From Plectrocnemia conspersa (Eukaryota; Arthropoda; Insecta; Trichoptera; Polycentropodidae), in NCBI GenBank assembly GCA_009617715.1, contig VTFK01000269.1, forward strand, positions 1,178,001 to 1,242,000: 64,000 bases of DNA. Reading direction: 5' to 3'. A program made the translations under genes and the position numbers. The notes below the pieces were generated by a model that saw only the letters and a list, made by a program, of their open reading frames with translations, searched no databases and was not told the origin of the DNA. Below are positions 1 through 14,400 of the stretch, in pieces; positions within the stretch are counted from its first letter, which is position 1; every line of letters starts with the position of its first letter.

Positions 1-3000
1 GTGAGTAAAGTATTTTTCTTTACATCGCTCTGAAAAATAAATTTTACCACAAAAATGTACGTAGAAGCGCATACATTTTTATAAATCAATGAATGGCTCG
101 AATCCGGCATAAAACCACTTTGTAATCGAATTTGTAATTTACGCACGGCCTTTCGCTTCGTTTGCTCGGATCCATTGTGTTTTTTTTTCGCAGGAGCCGA
201 ATAAAATCGCTTTAAATCTTGGATCCGTCTCATTCATCGAAAACGAGGTTAAATCAGGCTGATTCTATCGACACAATGCGTAACCGAATCAAAGCCATTG
301 AAAAGCGGTTGCCAACAATATTTAGAATTTCCAGATGAAAAAATAATTCACTCTGGACATGCAGCATTAACGGGTCAGTTATTACCTCGCATGTCGCGAA
401 TATGAGGTGAAACACTACAAATGACGCACACGTAAATGTTAAATAACACATTAGCCCTAATAAAAATCACCCTGGTCCCATTAAAACGTTGCTAATAACG
501 AAACATCTAAAATGTTACGTTATACCCCTTTGTATCCATGTGGTGGAAAAACGAGGAGCACGCTCCACGGAGCCGCGAAGGACCCAAACCGGCAAGGATT
601 GACGCTGGAGCAGGTTTGGCAATTACTAGCGATTTATGATTCGTTTATGTCATTCGATCCTTCCCGTGGGTAGATTTATTATCCGCCACGTCACAAAGGA
701 TCATAAATATGCCGGTTGACGTTTGAGAACCATTAATTGGACGACGGTGTCCGTTAGTAGCGCACTCTATCGCCGAAATGGTGCTAAGCATACAAAAGTG
801 CCACGATGGATGTGGCAATGGCCATCCTGTTGGAATTAATTTATTATGAATGGATTTATGGAGTTGAAAAGTAATACTAAATCGAAAGTTTATACCAGTC
901 GGTGCGAACTGGTGCTGAGATAAAAAATTGTATATATAAATATATATGTATATTTTTGAACAGATCGACCCGTCTGGAAGATGTCTGAAAGAGACGACGT
1001 TGATGTAGCTATTGTACTTTCAATTACATTATCTACCCATGTTTGCGAAAAATAAAGTAGTGTAATATCAAATATATTATTTATTTATTGTAAATATTCT
1101 GTTGTAAAATGACAGGCAATAGCCTAATGCGTTACAACTATGGTTCTCAATCGAATACTCGTCCGATTTTCATCTATATAAATAATAATTAATCAATAAT
1201 TCGTAAAATATTCGTTTGAATGAAATTTGAAAAAAAAATCTAGCAACACACAGGTAGTCATTTTTCTCAACATACCTGAGTGACTAGTGCAGCTCCAAAA
1301 TACATTGTCTTTTATGCGCCTTTCGAAAAAAATGTTTAAAATATCGTACATAAAATTTCTGCACGGAATTTGTGGGAGGTGGTGGTTGGCATTTTCCATA
1401 CCCTAAATTTAGTCATTAAAGTGCAACTCCTTCAACAAAAAAATGCTTCTACGCCTTCGAAAAACATTTGTGAATATGTTTGTCGGCGGTATCTATTATG
1501 ACCGAAATTCGCAGAATTCGTTCGTTGAACGAAACAAAATGTTGGAAAGACGAAATAATATTTTACAGACAATTAATTACTTTTTGCACTAAATGGTTAA
1601 ATAAAATTATATCAGTAAAAACTGAGAGAAGATACGAATATATTTGGATAACTCAACCATTATTCAATATTCGAATAGTTGAAAACTACGAATAATTGAG
1701 AGCCCAAGTTACAACGGGTAAACACAATCAACACCTACTCAGTAAGTAGTGAGACACCAGACTGAAATTATTATGTAAATTAGTGATTTTTTTATAGATT
1801 ATAAAATATGATCAAATACAACTTAAAATCGATAGATATCACTACAATCGATAAATGTCACTTATTTATCTGTGAGATTAGGAAAAACTAGAAAAACATA
1901 ATCTGTGATAATCGATCTGAATTCAAATTATATAATAATTACTAATTCCGATAACCCATATACGTCAGAAATTAAAAAACACCAAGGTTTATATGAGATT
2001 CGAGCTCAGGTCTTTCAAACATTAGTCACCACTGGTTTATCATGCTAGTAAATTATATAAAAAAAACTATTCATTAAATCGATATATTGGGAGTGATCGA
2101 CAACAAAATTACAAAACAAGTTTATAAAATGCAGTATCAACATCAAATAGATTTTGATAAATAGTACAAAGACCACAGTGTCGGTTGTTCATTATATGAG
2201 TGAGACGTCAATCAACCCAAGAGATATGCTATGTCATACTGCCCGTTAAAACCATTGATTACGGGTTTATGTTGAAGACAGCTAGTGAATTTCCAAAGTG
2301 GGCTAAAACGGTTTAATAATGCCACCGTGTATTTCTACTATCCTGATACATAACATTCAAAAAAGAGATGCGGGAAATGATTTTTTTATGATATTTTCGC
2401 GTAACCCATAATTGTCTAATGCAATTTCGGAAACTCTGTCTTTGAATAATTTAATAAAATGTGAAATTAGAAAATGTACACTAAAAAGTATTAGTAAGAA
2501 TTGTAATTTTAAGGAAGTATGAGATTCATTTGGTTGCGGAGTGCATTTTTATTTTACTTAAAACTGTCATTATATTATGATGCCGCGCAGCAGGAATTTT
2601 TTTGATACTCTTTCAAACAATTCGTTCCCAGAGCATTCCCTCTGATTCAATCGATATATCTGTTTCAAATATTTTTATGAGATGTTCCACGTAACACAGA
2701 TTGAGGTCTTAATTTACAAGAATGTAAATATTGAGACAATCCAAGTTACGTCGCTATTCTTGCTTGAATTAACGTAATCTCACCGCCACAAAGAGCATCT
2801 CTATTCCCACACTTTCGTCCGTGCTACATAATGTGTTTTATCATTAAAAATGAAAGTTGTACTCGATTAGATAAACAAATTTTGAATAGCGAGATAACTC
2901 GATCATGAGGTCGTTACAGAATGATCATTTTCAGTAATACACATTCTAAGCGCCTTTCCGACAGAGCACGGTATAATACGGAAAGAGAGCGGACACGCCA

Positions 3001-5117
3001 ATAAAAGGATTTTGCAACACACGAGCTTGCGTCTATTGCGAGAGATGACACGGCTCGGAAATGGCCGTCTCGTTGGTTACCCACTAGTCCCAGACGATGG
3101 TAACACTCGATAAGACAGTTTACGACATTAACCGAATTATGGTGCTCATGAAATAGCTTGATGGCGGATTAAGCAATATACGGCCCACGAGCCGGACCCG
3201 GCCCAAGCGAGAGATCATATCTTTACGGGTCGCGGTGTTAAGAACTACGATATTTATTTTAACCAATTATAATAGTTATACTATGACAATTTAAGTTTTA
3301 CAATCAAAAAAGAGTGCTAGACGTCTCGATATTTCGTCACACGTCCGAACTTTGTGTGTTACTGTTTATATTTTGAACAAATTTATAAAAAGTAAAATTA
3401 TTACTATATTTTTAGCGCGGCCTCATGCTTCTTTAATGTTTTTATAATTTAAAAAAACGTCAATAATATTTTAAAAATAAAATATAATATTTTAACAACC
3501 ATATATCCCATGCGAGTGTTGATTATGCTTTGTCAATGGTAGCGATTTTACATCTGCTTCTTTCTACCATCTATAATCAAGAAAATTTTTCAGCGAATTA
3601 AAAATTACACTCCTCTATATGATACACATAAAAGTATACTATGTTTTGTAGATTTTCTAAGATTATATTTTGCATTATATAAATATTATTATGTAAAGAG
3701 GATTATTAAAAGCATATACGTATAATATTGCGCCATTAATTTAAATGTATGGAGCAATACAGAAATGAAGCAAATTCAAGAACATAAGGCGTTCTAAGAT
3801 GGCCCCAGGCAAAGCTACGTGGCACACCAATTATTGAAACAAGAGAAACGCGCACAAATCGAAATTCGATCGAGCGTTTAAAAGCGTTTGAATCCGGCGA
3901 AATCCAAGAGCAAATATTTGATCTTCAGAAACGTAGACAAAGAAGTGAGACGCGAAGTAAAAAAGAGAGCCGCGTGACAACAAAGATATACGAAACGACC
4001 CGACGATATTCAGAACGGGAAATTACAAGAACAGATCCGTGGGAGGACCCGCTTGTCCCTGTAATTCAGTTTTTTGATTCGTGTCATTAGGGCGGGTTCA
4101 GTTTACAATTAATTGGCGTAAGACATTAGTGCGCAGGCGCTCGTATAAAACGGCATTCGTTATAGGCGTTCTGGGATATATTACCACAAAAATACAATAA
4201 AAACTTTAACCCATAATTTTACTCAAAAACTTCTTTTATGCGTAGCGTACCTACGATATTATCATAATACACACATACGAAACACAGTTATTGTGTCACA
4301 CACACTGAAGTGAATTCCCATGGAGAAAAAAAATCCAATTGTAACACATTGATTTTTTTGCTCGTCTGGAAAGTTTTGAAAATTATCACACAATGATCGC
4401 AACGCTTCGCCTTTCACTTTGCAAAAACGGTGTTCAAACGCAATTTTTCAATATCGACTTCAACATCTCAAATGACAATCTTAGATCTTTCGCTGACGTC
4501 TCTATAAAATTGAAAAATATTAGTACTGGACAGATAATAATCTAATCTGATCTGATCTCTGGGAGAGAATAAGATCTCAGTTAAATTAATAAGCGAGAGA
4601 GCAACCTAAATTTGGTTCTTAGATCACCAAAGCAAAGATATAACCGCCGGCCGGTTAGAGTAATAGAAAATCGCAAAAAATTGTTGGTCATTTAAGTAGT
4701 TTCGATCTTCCGAAAAATATGCATATTTTCAAAATCTGACACGAACACTTTCAGAAAAGTTTCTTATCGAAGTGTCTTCTTTTATTATATAAATAATAAA
4801 CAAAAATAAGGCGAGTTAGTGTAAAAATTTGTAAATATTGTCATTCCCAGACTCCAAGAAATATGCATATTACCAATGTACCCGCCTTTACTTATCCAGC
4901 GTTATAAAAAGAGCAGTGGTTGTAAACCTTTTAAAAATAGTCGTACAAATCTAATTTTATATAATAAAAAAAGCTTTATAAATGAGAATTTTCAATTTGA
5001 CACTTTTCTCTAGAAATTCTCAAGAAGAAACACTACTTTGATGCATATAAAGAACATTTCTTTGTGGAATAACGGTCGCGGAAACAAAACCATCAGAAGA
5101 CAAAAATCAACGTTAAC

Positions 5118-5371
5118 CCGTTGCACAATTCCAAATATATCCATCGAGTAAATGTCACTTTCTAGAGGCGTGGACATATTTTGTTGGTCAAATAAATGAG
5201 TACATCAATTGGCTTAATGGTCGCTGCCTGGTTATTATTCGTCAGCGAGCTTTGCAACCCTTGATACCAAAGGCTGGTCTCTAATGGAGAGAGGCTAGAC
5301 ATTTCGAGTTCCGTTTTATTGCTTACATCTTTTCACCATCTGTCGGCTTTCATACGCACGTTCATCAATCC
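5118..5371 (+). repeat. Copy 1 of a dispersed repeat family
   Basis: The part at about 5,118-5,300 aligns by eye, with gaps, to 53,814-54,018. Shared blocks include aaatgtcactttcta and ggctggtctctaatg. Its right part (5,316-5,371) returns in inverted orientation at 7,567-7,622. Three partly overlapping copies in 64 kb point to an interspersed element of unknown class, without recognisable coding capacity. Confidence 0.6.
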
Positions 5372-7566
5372 CGAACTTATCTTAAAGGTTTATTTATTTA
5401 TTTTATTGGTACACGTTTACCATTGCGAATACAATTTCAAATTTGAATTTTACTTAAATAAATCACGGTATTCAATGTATTAAAAGACGACGAGCGCCGC
5501 ATTCGACCGATTAACTCACAAGGAACGAAGAAAACTTGTTATCGAATAGTTTCAGAAATGTTCACGAGATTCTGCATGACTCCTTGGGAGTAAATAAAAT
5601 TTCGCGAGTTAGGAACAGATCACAAAATTTATAGTGAACGTATGTCGTGACATATTCGCTCTCAAGATGGGACATAGCAACATTTTTTTGTAATCTAATA
5701 ATCACAACTGATAAGACCTGCTTAACCTACATTAATCACAAAGTAAACAATTGGAACATCTGAAAACAGGCATTTACAGTATCCAAACGAAGTGAAAATT
5801 GTTATGTAGTATTCATTTTGAATAAAAATGAATAAATAAGGAAATATCGGGAAAATTCGAAGATTTTTAGTTAAGCCATTTAATCGGATACATGTATCAA
5901 AGCAACTCGAATTCGATGAACGCCATTCGAATAAATATAATAAATAATAATTATTCAATTTTAGTTCACTCTGATTTACAAACAAACTACGTACAATACA
6001 ATGCCAATTCAATACTCATACTATTTAATAAATATACATATGTATATCAATATGTACATACATAAAAAATAGGAAGTTTGATAGCACTCGACCTTGTTCA
6101 TTCATTAAATTTAAAAAACGACAAGCGATTGTGAGACGAGTCAACGCAATGCATTATTCAAATTCACATGTGAATATTGAGGTAAATATGCAAATAACTC
6201 CTCTCGTTAGCGAAACAACGTTCCAATTTTTCTAAACTAGTTTTAAAACCTTGTAATTAAAAAAACTAATCATCAATGACAATTGTCAGGTGATATTGTT
6301 CCGCGAATAGCTGATCAGAAAAAACAAGCCAGTGCGACAACGTTAGTTGAATATAATTTTTTAAGCCATAATCGTAAGTATTTCCTACTAGATAAATCAA
6401 CTTATTGTAGTTATTATACTTAAAGTTACGTTAAGGTAAAAAAAAACCGCTTAACAAACAAATCAATATATAATGTCTATACACTATTAAAGTGATATAT
6501 ACGATCAAGTGTTTTCCAACATCGATCAACTTTGTCAGTGTTGATATTTCCCTCTTTCTCGACTATCCATATTCTTTATACACTATCCTGTAACAATACT
6601 AATAATAACAATTTAAATATAATATATAGTCAATTTTAAAAAGCGATGTGATATGCAGAACAAATATTTTTAATTAAGAGTTTAAAAGATTCATTAGAGC
6701 AGCGTGAAACATTTCCCAGATATCGGTAATGAGAAGTTGTGGTTTGCTCGCTTGTTTCAATCGCTTACGTCATCGTTTCTATTTCTTCTCGCTGCGAACA
6801 AGGATCGATAACTGGTGGACTTGCCACTTTTGAGGGTTGTTCAAGTTTTCAATGGTTTGACGCACAAACTAGAACTAGAGTTGTTATATGTATATATATA
6901 CTATATATTTATACACGGACAGCCTGTTTCCATTAGTCGAGCATTAAGTAAGAAAGGGACACCAAATCAGGTCATATCTAATAGCATTAAAGCATTGTTT
7001 CACCCGTACCAGATTCAGCAAATGTGAATTTCCTTTCTGAGTGAAATCGACGTTGATTTTTTTCTTGCGAGTCAGTCATAACAATTCACTGTTGTGTAAT
7101 CCGAATCAATTATGTGAAACACCGCAGAACAGCAACACGACGGAGAGGATATTGCACTTTTATTGCCAGCGTCGTAAATTTAATTTTGTTTCATTACGAC
7201 CACCGAGCGCCGGAGGGGTTGATTTATCGGATGGAAGTGTCCCAAAGTCCGCGCGTTTTGTCACAATTAAAAACCCTTTAAAAAGGGTTGAAATATTGCG
7301 TGCTGAGAGCAATGGAAGGGAACGATTGTATACATCTAAATACCGAGAGTTGTATGTATACATTGCTGAAATCGGACCCAAAATTCATGAAAACAATCGC
7401 ATGGTAAAAAGCGTTAAAATATTTTTTTCTGTTTGCTTTATCAACACAAAAAAATACCATGGGCCGTGAAGTGTTAGAAGACACATATAGGAATACTTTG
7501 ACGTTATACGACTCGACGAAAAAATCACTTATCAATAAAATAAAAATTAATAAAACTTCAATTTAG

Positions 7567-7622
7567 GTATTGATGAATGTGCGTATGAAGGCCGACAGAT
7601 GGTGACAGGATGTAAGTAATTA
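7567..7622 (-). repeat. Inverted partial copy of the dispersed repeat
   Basis: The reverse complement of this stretch matches 5,316-5,371 with about six mismatches, including the shared core caccatctgtcgg. Together they form a 2.2-kb-spaced inverted repeat. Nothing recognisable is coded here. Confidence 0.6.
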
Positions 7623-10010
7623 AAAGGGTATACCACTGCATGCCTGGGATATTGACACTTCTCATGCGCCATATAAATGGATACGTAAACTTCAATTCAC
7701 TTTACTTAGGTACGAAAAAGTACGAGATGTTCAAAATTGTTCTTTGATATTGAAAACATGTATACATTTTGTGCAAATATCTTTAGATTTAGAGATATGT
7801 AATTTTTTCAAACTAAATGTTGATTTGTTATTGAATGTATCCTTCTCAGTCTAGGAATTGAGACCACGGATGAATTGGGCTGTAGTCAGTCGTTTGAACT
7901 CCAAAAAGCTTGAGCCAAAAGCTGTTATAGACCAAATTTATTTATGCGCTCTACATCAAACGCTGCATGTTACTAGCGGTTTGATACAACACAACGCCAT
8001 GCCACTTTAAGACTGAGTTTAAATTAAATTAACTAAATCAGATATCTGATTTAAAACACTATATTTAAATTTGTAAAATTATATATTAATATATCTGATT
8101 ATGTAGGAACAATTTTTAAATAGATTAGAATATATAGAAATCTTTTTTGTTAGTATAATATATATTATTCTAACAACAATGAAACATCTAAATATTTTAT
8201 TTAAACGATCTAAAAAAATATAATGTTAATAAAGCAAAATAGATAATAAAAATGGACCGAACATAATTTATCGATTAAGTTCGGTAATTTACAATAGCCC
8301 CGCGAATATAACGCATATCCCTTTCCTATTAGATTACACGCCCTTTCCTGGCACTAATTAACCGTGTTAAAAGCGTGCTATCAAGGTAAATACAATTATC
8401 TCGTCATGAACGGCAATATTATTATGACACATAAGCGAATACTACCAAAAGGCATAAAATTAATCACGTGCGAATCAATTGCATTTTAAGTGATAATGCT
8501 ATAAGATCTAGTTTAATATTACATACAATTGTTATACATAAAGTTGTTCATTTCACTTTGAGCTCAAAACTCAACAATGTAGCGTAATTTAAAAAAACAA
8601 TCACTATAAAAAAAACGCAATTTTAGTATATGAATATCATTTTACATAGCTTGAGTTTTCATTAGGTTAGATGCAAAATGTATGAAAAATTACTTAACAC
8701 AAATTAAGGGCCTAACTAAAAAGTCTGCCTTTATTATTATACTATTCATATAATTTTGGTCAATTTTCAATGCAATGCGAGATCATTTATTATTTTATAA
8801 GGCATGTCTGAATTCTAGAATATTTATGACGACCATTTACTATTCCAAATGAGATAACGCCGATTTTTGGAATCAAAAATCGAACAGTGAATATCTTCTC
8901 AAGTAGTTTTAGAGTGTTTGTTGATTTCCCAAATAATAGGTTCCTTGTATATGATGCAAATATATTTTTTTCGCATACGAAGAGTTTCAAAAGCTTGGGT
9001 AGCGACGGTCAACGTACCAATTTCATGCATAAAGGCTTTTCGCTTGAGTGTGAATATAATCACCGCATTTAAACTAAACATTCTGCACTCGCAAATAGTA
9101 TGCAATCAACGTAGAGTCCCTATTCCAGCACAAAAGACACAAGATACACGCATTCTTCCACCGCAACCGCAGTGCAGGCCTTCGTTTTGGGAATGCGCTT
9201 ATCTACTGCGCTCGTGTATCTTAATATTATTCAACCTTGCTCCGGTTGTATCATGACAGGTGTGTGTGTGTAGTAGAACGAGCACATTTGGGCAACCGGC
9301 GGCAGATTTCGATTAGAATAACGAAAACGACGAATCTGGGTCGCTCTCGGAGACGAATCTCCCTCGCAGCATCCGGTGCTTTTGCATAAATGCCGCTGGC
9401 GTGCAACTCCCAAAGATCCGGGGAAGAAAAAACGCAAAAGGTATATGTATGTTATAATATCTAAATCTCTCAGGTAGCCGGACTGAACTAAAAACTGGGC
9501 ATTTTGCACGCACATATGTGACTTTGAAGGAGGTCGACCGTCGCCATGGGGAGCTTCGATTGAAGTGGACCGGCGTTCCGGTGCAGCTGATCTACCAAAG
9601 TTTTTTTCATAGTATCACTAGAAGGAATCGGTTTACTTTAATGTATAATAGAATTCGACCGCAAACGAATGAACTCACGCAGAGTGAAGACCTAAAATAT
9701 CTTCCAGTAGAGATATTAATTAACGAGTGTGCGACTTTCTGAACAAAGACAAAGTAGCTTACAGAGGCGGATTACTTTTTTTGATGTATATTTTTCTTTG
9801 CATATTCCACTAAATACACTTATTTTACAGCCGCAAAAGCATTTTGACTGAAACAATGTATATGGATATCTAAAGCTTAGCCGTCTTTGAGAGATTTATC
9901 GTGGGTTTGAAGTTTCTACATACATATATTTGCGTAATCATGTAATTTCGCCGTTTGGAAGCTACTTTTGGACCTAGGGTATAATTGTTTTTGCACTATA
10001 TAGCGAAATA

Positions 10011-11497
10011 CAGCCTTGGCCATAATTATAGGGTACCCCTTAAAATGGTGTGTAACTCTTTACAAGTGCATAGTCTGACCGAAATATTTTAGCCGTAATT
10101 TTAAAAAACTAAACAAAGGAATTTGTCGTTTTTTTATTGCTCACTTGAGTTTTAAAATGAGATTGAAAGTCTTATTGTTCAATCTCGCCTATGCGACCAT
10201 TATGTTCAGTTGCGTGATTTCGGCCTTTATATTTCGTTATACTTTTTTTTAATAATTTATTTTATATATTCAATAAGCATTTAAAAAATGATTTAAGTGA
10301 AGCTAAAAGAGCGAATATAGTTTGATTGTATATATTGACTGAATATATCAGAAATTCGAAAACACATTAATTGTTCGCAAAACACTGTCCAAAATGATTT
10401 GAAAATAAGCCAAAAACTGGAAGAAAACAAAATATAACTGCCCAGGAAGATCGAATCTTGGTTCGCAAGTCCCTTAAAAACCGTTGAAAAATGTATTCAA
10501 AGCTGGCTACTGAAGTTTCTGCAAGCGAATAGCCATTCATTTATTCGCAGACGGTGAGAAAGAAGCTCAACGATATGGAACTCAGAAGTTGTAAAGCCCG
10601 ACGCAAATTATGGCTTTCAGAAATAAATAAAACCCGAAGGTTAGAGTGGGCCCGAAAACACCGAGATTGGACATCCGAAGATTGGGCGAATGTCACTTGG
10701 TCCGATGAATCGATCTTTGAGGTAGTTTCAAACTAATATTGGTGAATATAAAAAAATGTTTAAAACTTTTTTTTTAATTTTTAAAGCAATACTTTTTAAA
10801 ATAATCTTGCTATTTTTTAAGTTTTTCGAACCCCTGGTGTAGTACACGTGCGTCAAAGAGTCGGAGAAGAATATATAGCTGATTGCGTAGCACCGAAAGT
10901 CAAATATGATGGCGGAAACGTTATGATCTGGGGTGCACGGCAGCAGCAGGGGTATTAAACTTGGACACTTGCGAGGGTAGTATGAATAGTAACATTTATA
11001 TTTTATTATTTGAATTCACTTTAATGAATTCATACAGGAAAATATTTCCAAGCGCAGGCCATGCTATTATAGCATTCGATTCTAGCAAGACAACGCTCCG
11101 TGCTATACTTTGCGAAAAAGCAGAAGTTGGTTTGCGTCTTTTGGCGCTTTTAGAATGGCCTGCAGTTACCAGACCTAAATCCTATTTTTTATAGGGCATT
11201 TATGGGCAAAAATAAAAGGAAAGCTTGTCCAACACAATTGCAAATCCAAAATTGCGCTGAGAGAAAAATTGCAGATGGAATAGAGAAAACTATCTCCATC
11301 CACCTGCAAGTAATTAGTTGACATCATGTCAAAAAGGGTTCCAGTTGTAATTAAAACTAAGGGTGGGCCTACTAAATATTAAAAATAAGCTTAAAATAAA
11401 CACTTTAAACATCGTCGATCGGTTTTTATTTATATTTTTTACGATTTTTTAAAGTAAAACAAATTAATTGGGATGCCCATTATCATGACCAAGACTG
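10011..11497 (+). mobile_element. Tc1-like DNA transposon, complete ends, dead transposase
   Basis: The 5' end begins cagccttggccataattat and the 3' end, read inverted, begins cagtcttggtcatgataat. The imperfect terminal inverted repeats are flanked on both sides by TA, the Tc1/mariner target duplication, giving a 1,487-bp element. Inside are transposase blocks in the right order: an N-terminal helix-turn-helix region (about 10,310-10,540), the WSDES block with the first catalytic Asp (about 10,700), the RTPGVV...GGNVMIWG block (about 10,822-10,945), a QDNAPC-like block (about 11,090) and a degraded PDLNPI block (about 11,175). Several frameshifts and stops make it non-autonomous. An insert at about 10,742-10,819 starts with GT and ends with AG. 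Confidence 0.9.
10310..11340 (+). pseudogene. Tc1-family transposase pseudogene
   Basis: The family cuts and pastes DNA using a DD34E catalytic core. The longest intact piece, 10,554-10,733, carries the family signature RLEWARKHRDWTSEDW followed by WSDES, where the Asp is the first catalytic residue. Later pieces lie in other frames and contain stops, for example in place of residues in the PDLNPIEHLW motif. No intact start-to-stop frame exists, so no active enzyme is expected. Confidence 0.85.
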
Positions 11498-14400
11498 TAT
11501 ATTTGACAAAAAAGTATCAACTTCAGATTTTGTTGAAAACTTAACAGTTGAGTTTTTCTTTAAAGTTCTTATATATTCCCAATGAAAAATTCATCTCGTT
11601 TAGTTTCTTTGTATGTACATATGTGAGTCGCAAATAAAGGACGCGTGACTAACCGTATTAATAATATATGCTAATCAACTATATGTTTTAAGAACCATAA
11701 CCATAACCATAACCCAACTGATCTAAATATCTCATTTTCATTACTTTTCACTGAAAAATACAAGGGTCCAACTTGACTAAATGGGGAAAGTTCTTTAGCC
11801 ATTATTGTACATGCAAGAGTTTTCTTGGCTACTTTCCTTGAAAAACCAACTTTTAAAAGCTTTTCACTGTACCTTTGTCCTTCGTGTTTTCGCACCCAAC
11901 TAAGGTGGTTGCGGTGCTTGCACGAGACGGTTGAGAAAACACGGGGTTTCGATTGATACTCTCCAAAGACAGCGCCTCGCCATCGATCGGAAAAAAACTA
12001 GTGTCTCGGATCAATTTCCTATGCAAATTCGTACGGTGGGTCGTGCGGTTTTAGACGGACGACTTAAAAAGTGGGCGTCCGTTGGGAGGCAGCCGGAATA
12101 CAAATTGCGGTCTTACGTTTTGGCTGAAAAACCAGTTCCCTTCGAGAACAGTGTACACAAACAGTAAGGCAGGTCAAAAATTAGCACGCGTTCGCTTTCC
12201 GGTTTGGAGGCTGGCAATAAAAGATGACACGCGACGTAGGCGTCAACATTTGTATATAATACATACACACGAATTTAATAAACAATGTTCCTAGATCTAA
12301 CAACGGTTTGATTCAACCAAAGGAACACCAGGAACAATGCGAATAAGCTTCCTAGCCAAATCATATAATGCACGTATAGAACTACTAATGTAAAAAACAT
12401 TCATTAATTATTCGCTAGGCGAGAAATTGTTTCATAGGCTTTATCCATATTGTTGTTTTCCAAACATGCCCATCAATAATCAAGTTTTACCTTGATGACT
12501 TAAAATTATATAGGCCGCAGCGACAGAGTTGAGGATTATCAACCTAGAAGAAAGTAAACTGATTCTAATTATTATCTTATTGCAGCGGTCGCAAATCTGT
12601 TATTAAAAAATCAGTCGACATGAAGTTAGTGCTAATAATTGTAGTTGGTTACAAAAATAAATTTTCAGAGTAACAATAATATGACGAATGCATTTTAGCA
12701 GCGTCTCGAGACCCTGGACTGTTTTAGCAGAGGCTTAAAGATAAACATAGCCCAGAACATTTTTGGGGAAATTTACACACTTACGAACGTGGCGATAGCT
12801 TTATTAGACTCATGAACAATTTAAGAAAAAGCGACGTGTATTTTACAGCATTTAATGCTGCAATCATTTAGACTTTTTTTTATTGTTGAATTGAATTGAA
12901 TTATTAAAGCATGAACTTTTGCATATGCAGTGCTTCCTTAAGTTTTTTAAATTATGGTCCCTATTTTTTCTCCCTGTATTCTAGTTACTTCTATTTAATG
13001 CAGCTGTAAAAATATTTAAAACTACTTTTGCTTTACGCACTAGTTATGTATCACAATAAATTATTTTATCTACCATTCTAACATAATTTATCACGAAATA
13101 TATTTTTTATTTCCATAAAAATAACCAAACGATGCGGCGAGTCATAAAACATCAAAAGCTAAATAAATTCAGATAGAATGACATCACCTGCCATATTTAC
13201 TCTGATAATAATAATTGTTATCAATATGAATAAAAAATATGCCTATCACCCGGTAAGATAGTGGGTTCTTCTCGAGAATTCCAGAATTTTTTTCTAATTT
13301 TTCTAATTCCAACTCCCGGGATTCACGTTTCAAAAACCGGGACGAGAAAATATCAGTGAGGTTTTAACATCGATTATATATATATGTATATATCGATGAT
13401 ATTATTCGTTATAAATCTTTCTCATAAAAACAAGGGTAAAATTAAAATTGTATTACTTCTCCACATCCTCTGTAGAAATTACAGAAATTGAAAACATTTA
13501 TAAATCTTAAAATAATTACCAACCACGATGTAAAAATAGTCGACTTGGATATACCAAGGTTTATGCTTCATGAAACGATATCTTTGCAAAAATTAAAAAA
13601 ATAATGAATGTACAAAACAGCCAGAGAAGTACATAGAACGTCTTTTGAAGAGTGGTTCAAAATCAAACTACTAGTTTTGTTGAAGTTAGCTAATGCAGTA
13701 CATATTGTTATTCAATAAGGCTCTTTCTTATCCAAACGAACTGCCGAACCCCAAATGTTACATCTCTAATTCAACCCATTGCCTGGAAGTTATTTCATCA
13801 ATGGAACAACAATACTGTATTTTTAAAACCATTGTCTTGATGGAGTACATACATACATATATGAATCTTGGTCGAAAGTAAAGCTAGTGATACCAGTTAT
13901 TTATAATTCAGAGCGATTTAGTGGATTCTGACGTACCTAAGGCATGTAAAATATCTGAAAAATGAAATACGGCCAGCACGATTGACTAGTTGTATAAGTT
14001 GGTGTCTATCACCTAAAATACCCTACTTTTTTCGTGTTTGAGAGATCGGAATTTGTGATTACTATATAATTATAATTCCGATCGATTATTTCAGATTAGG
14101 TATTCCCAGATTTTCCTAATCTCACGGATGGTTCTTACGTATCACACATCGAATAATAATAAATTTGAAGAGAAGAATAAAAATAAAATCAAGTAGAACA
14201 AACCAATAATTATAATATGTAAATAAAACCCGTGTAGCCACAACAATCACTGTGTGATAAATTAAGTGAAACAAAACAACACTACCCTGTGTCCCTACAC
14301 GCACAGGTGCATTCCTTCCGGCAAATAACCAATCTCTAAGCAGAACTTCAAGACGAGATTATTAAAAAAATATAAGTTATAAAAATTGTTTTATGAAAAT

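Larger units (their letters stand above)
1..10010. other. Gene-free AT-rich stretch, possibly intronic or upstream regulatory DNA
   Basis: No exon of a recognisable protein was found on either strand; the longest open frame (7,041-7,469) matches nothing I know. The first ten bases, gtgagtaaag, are a consensus splice donor, so the window may begin at the first base of an intron whose exon lies to the left. Against the AT-rich background, CpG-richer patches occur at about 540-830, 2,940-3,240, 3,780-4,160 and 8,280-8,440. Some contain homeodomain-type cores (TTAATTGG near 735, ccaataaaa near 3,000, caattaattgg near 4,108). These look like regulatory DNA more than coding DNA, but this is inference. 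Confidence 0.5.

Noticed and set aside
7041..7469. 142-codon frame as a gene
   Set aside because: No family motif, no splice partners, and overlapping minus-strand frames; could be chance. Not listed as a CDS.
11694..11714. Telomere-like repeat
   Set aside because: Three ccataa-type hexamers only; this is a small microsatellite and not the insect TTAGG repeat.
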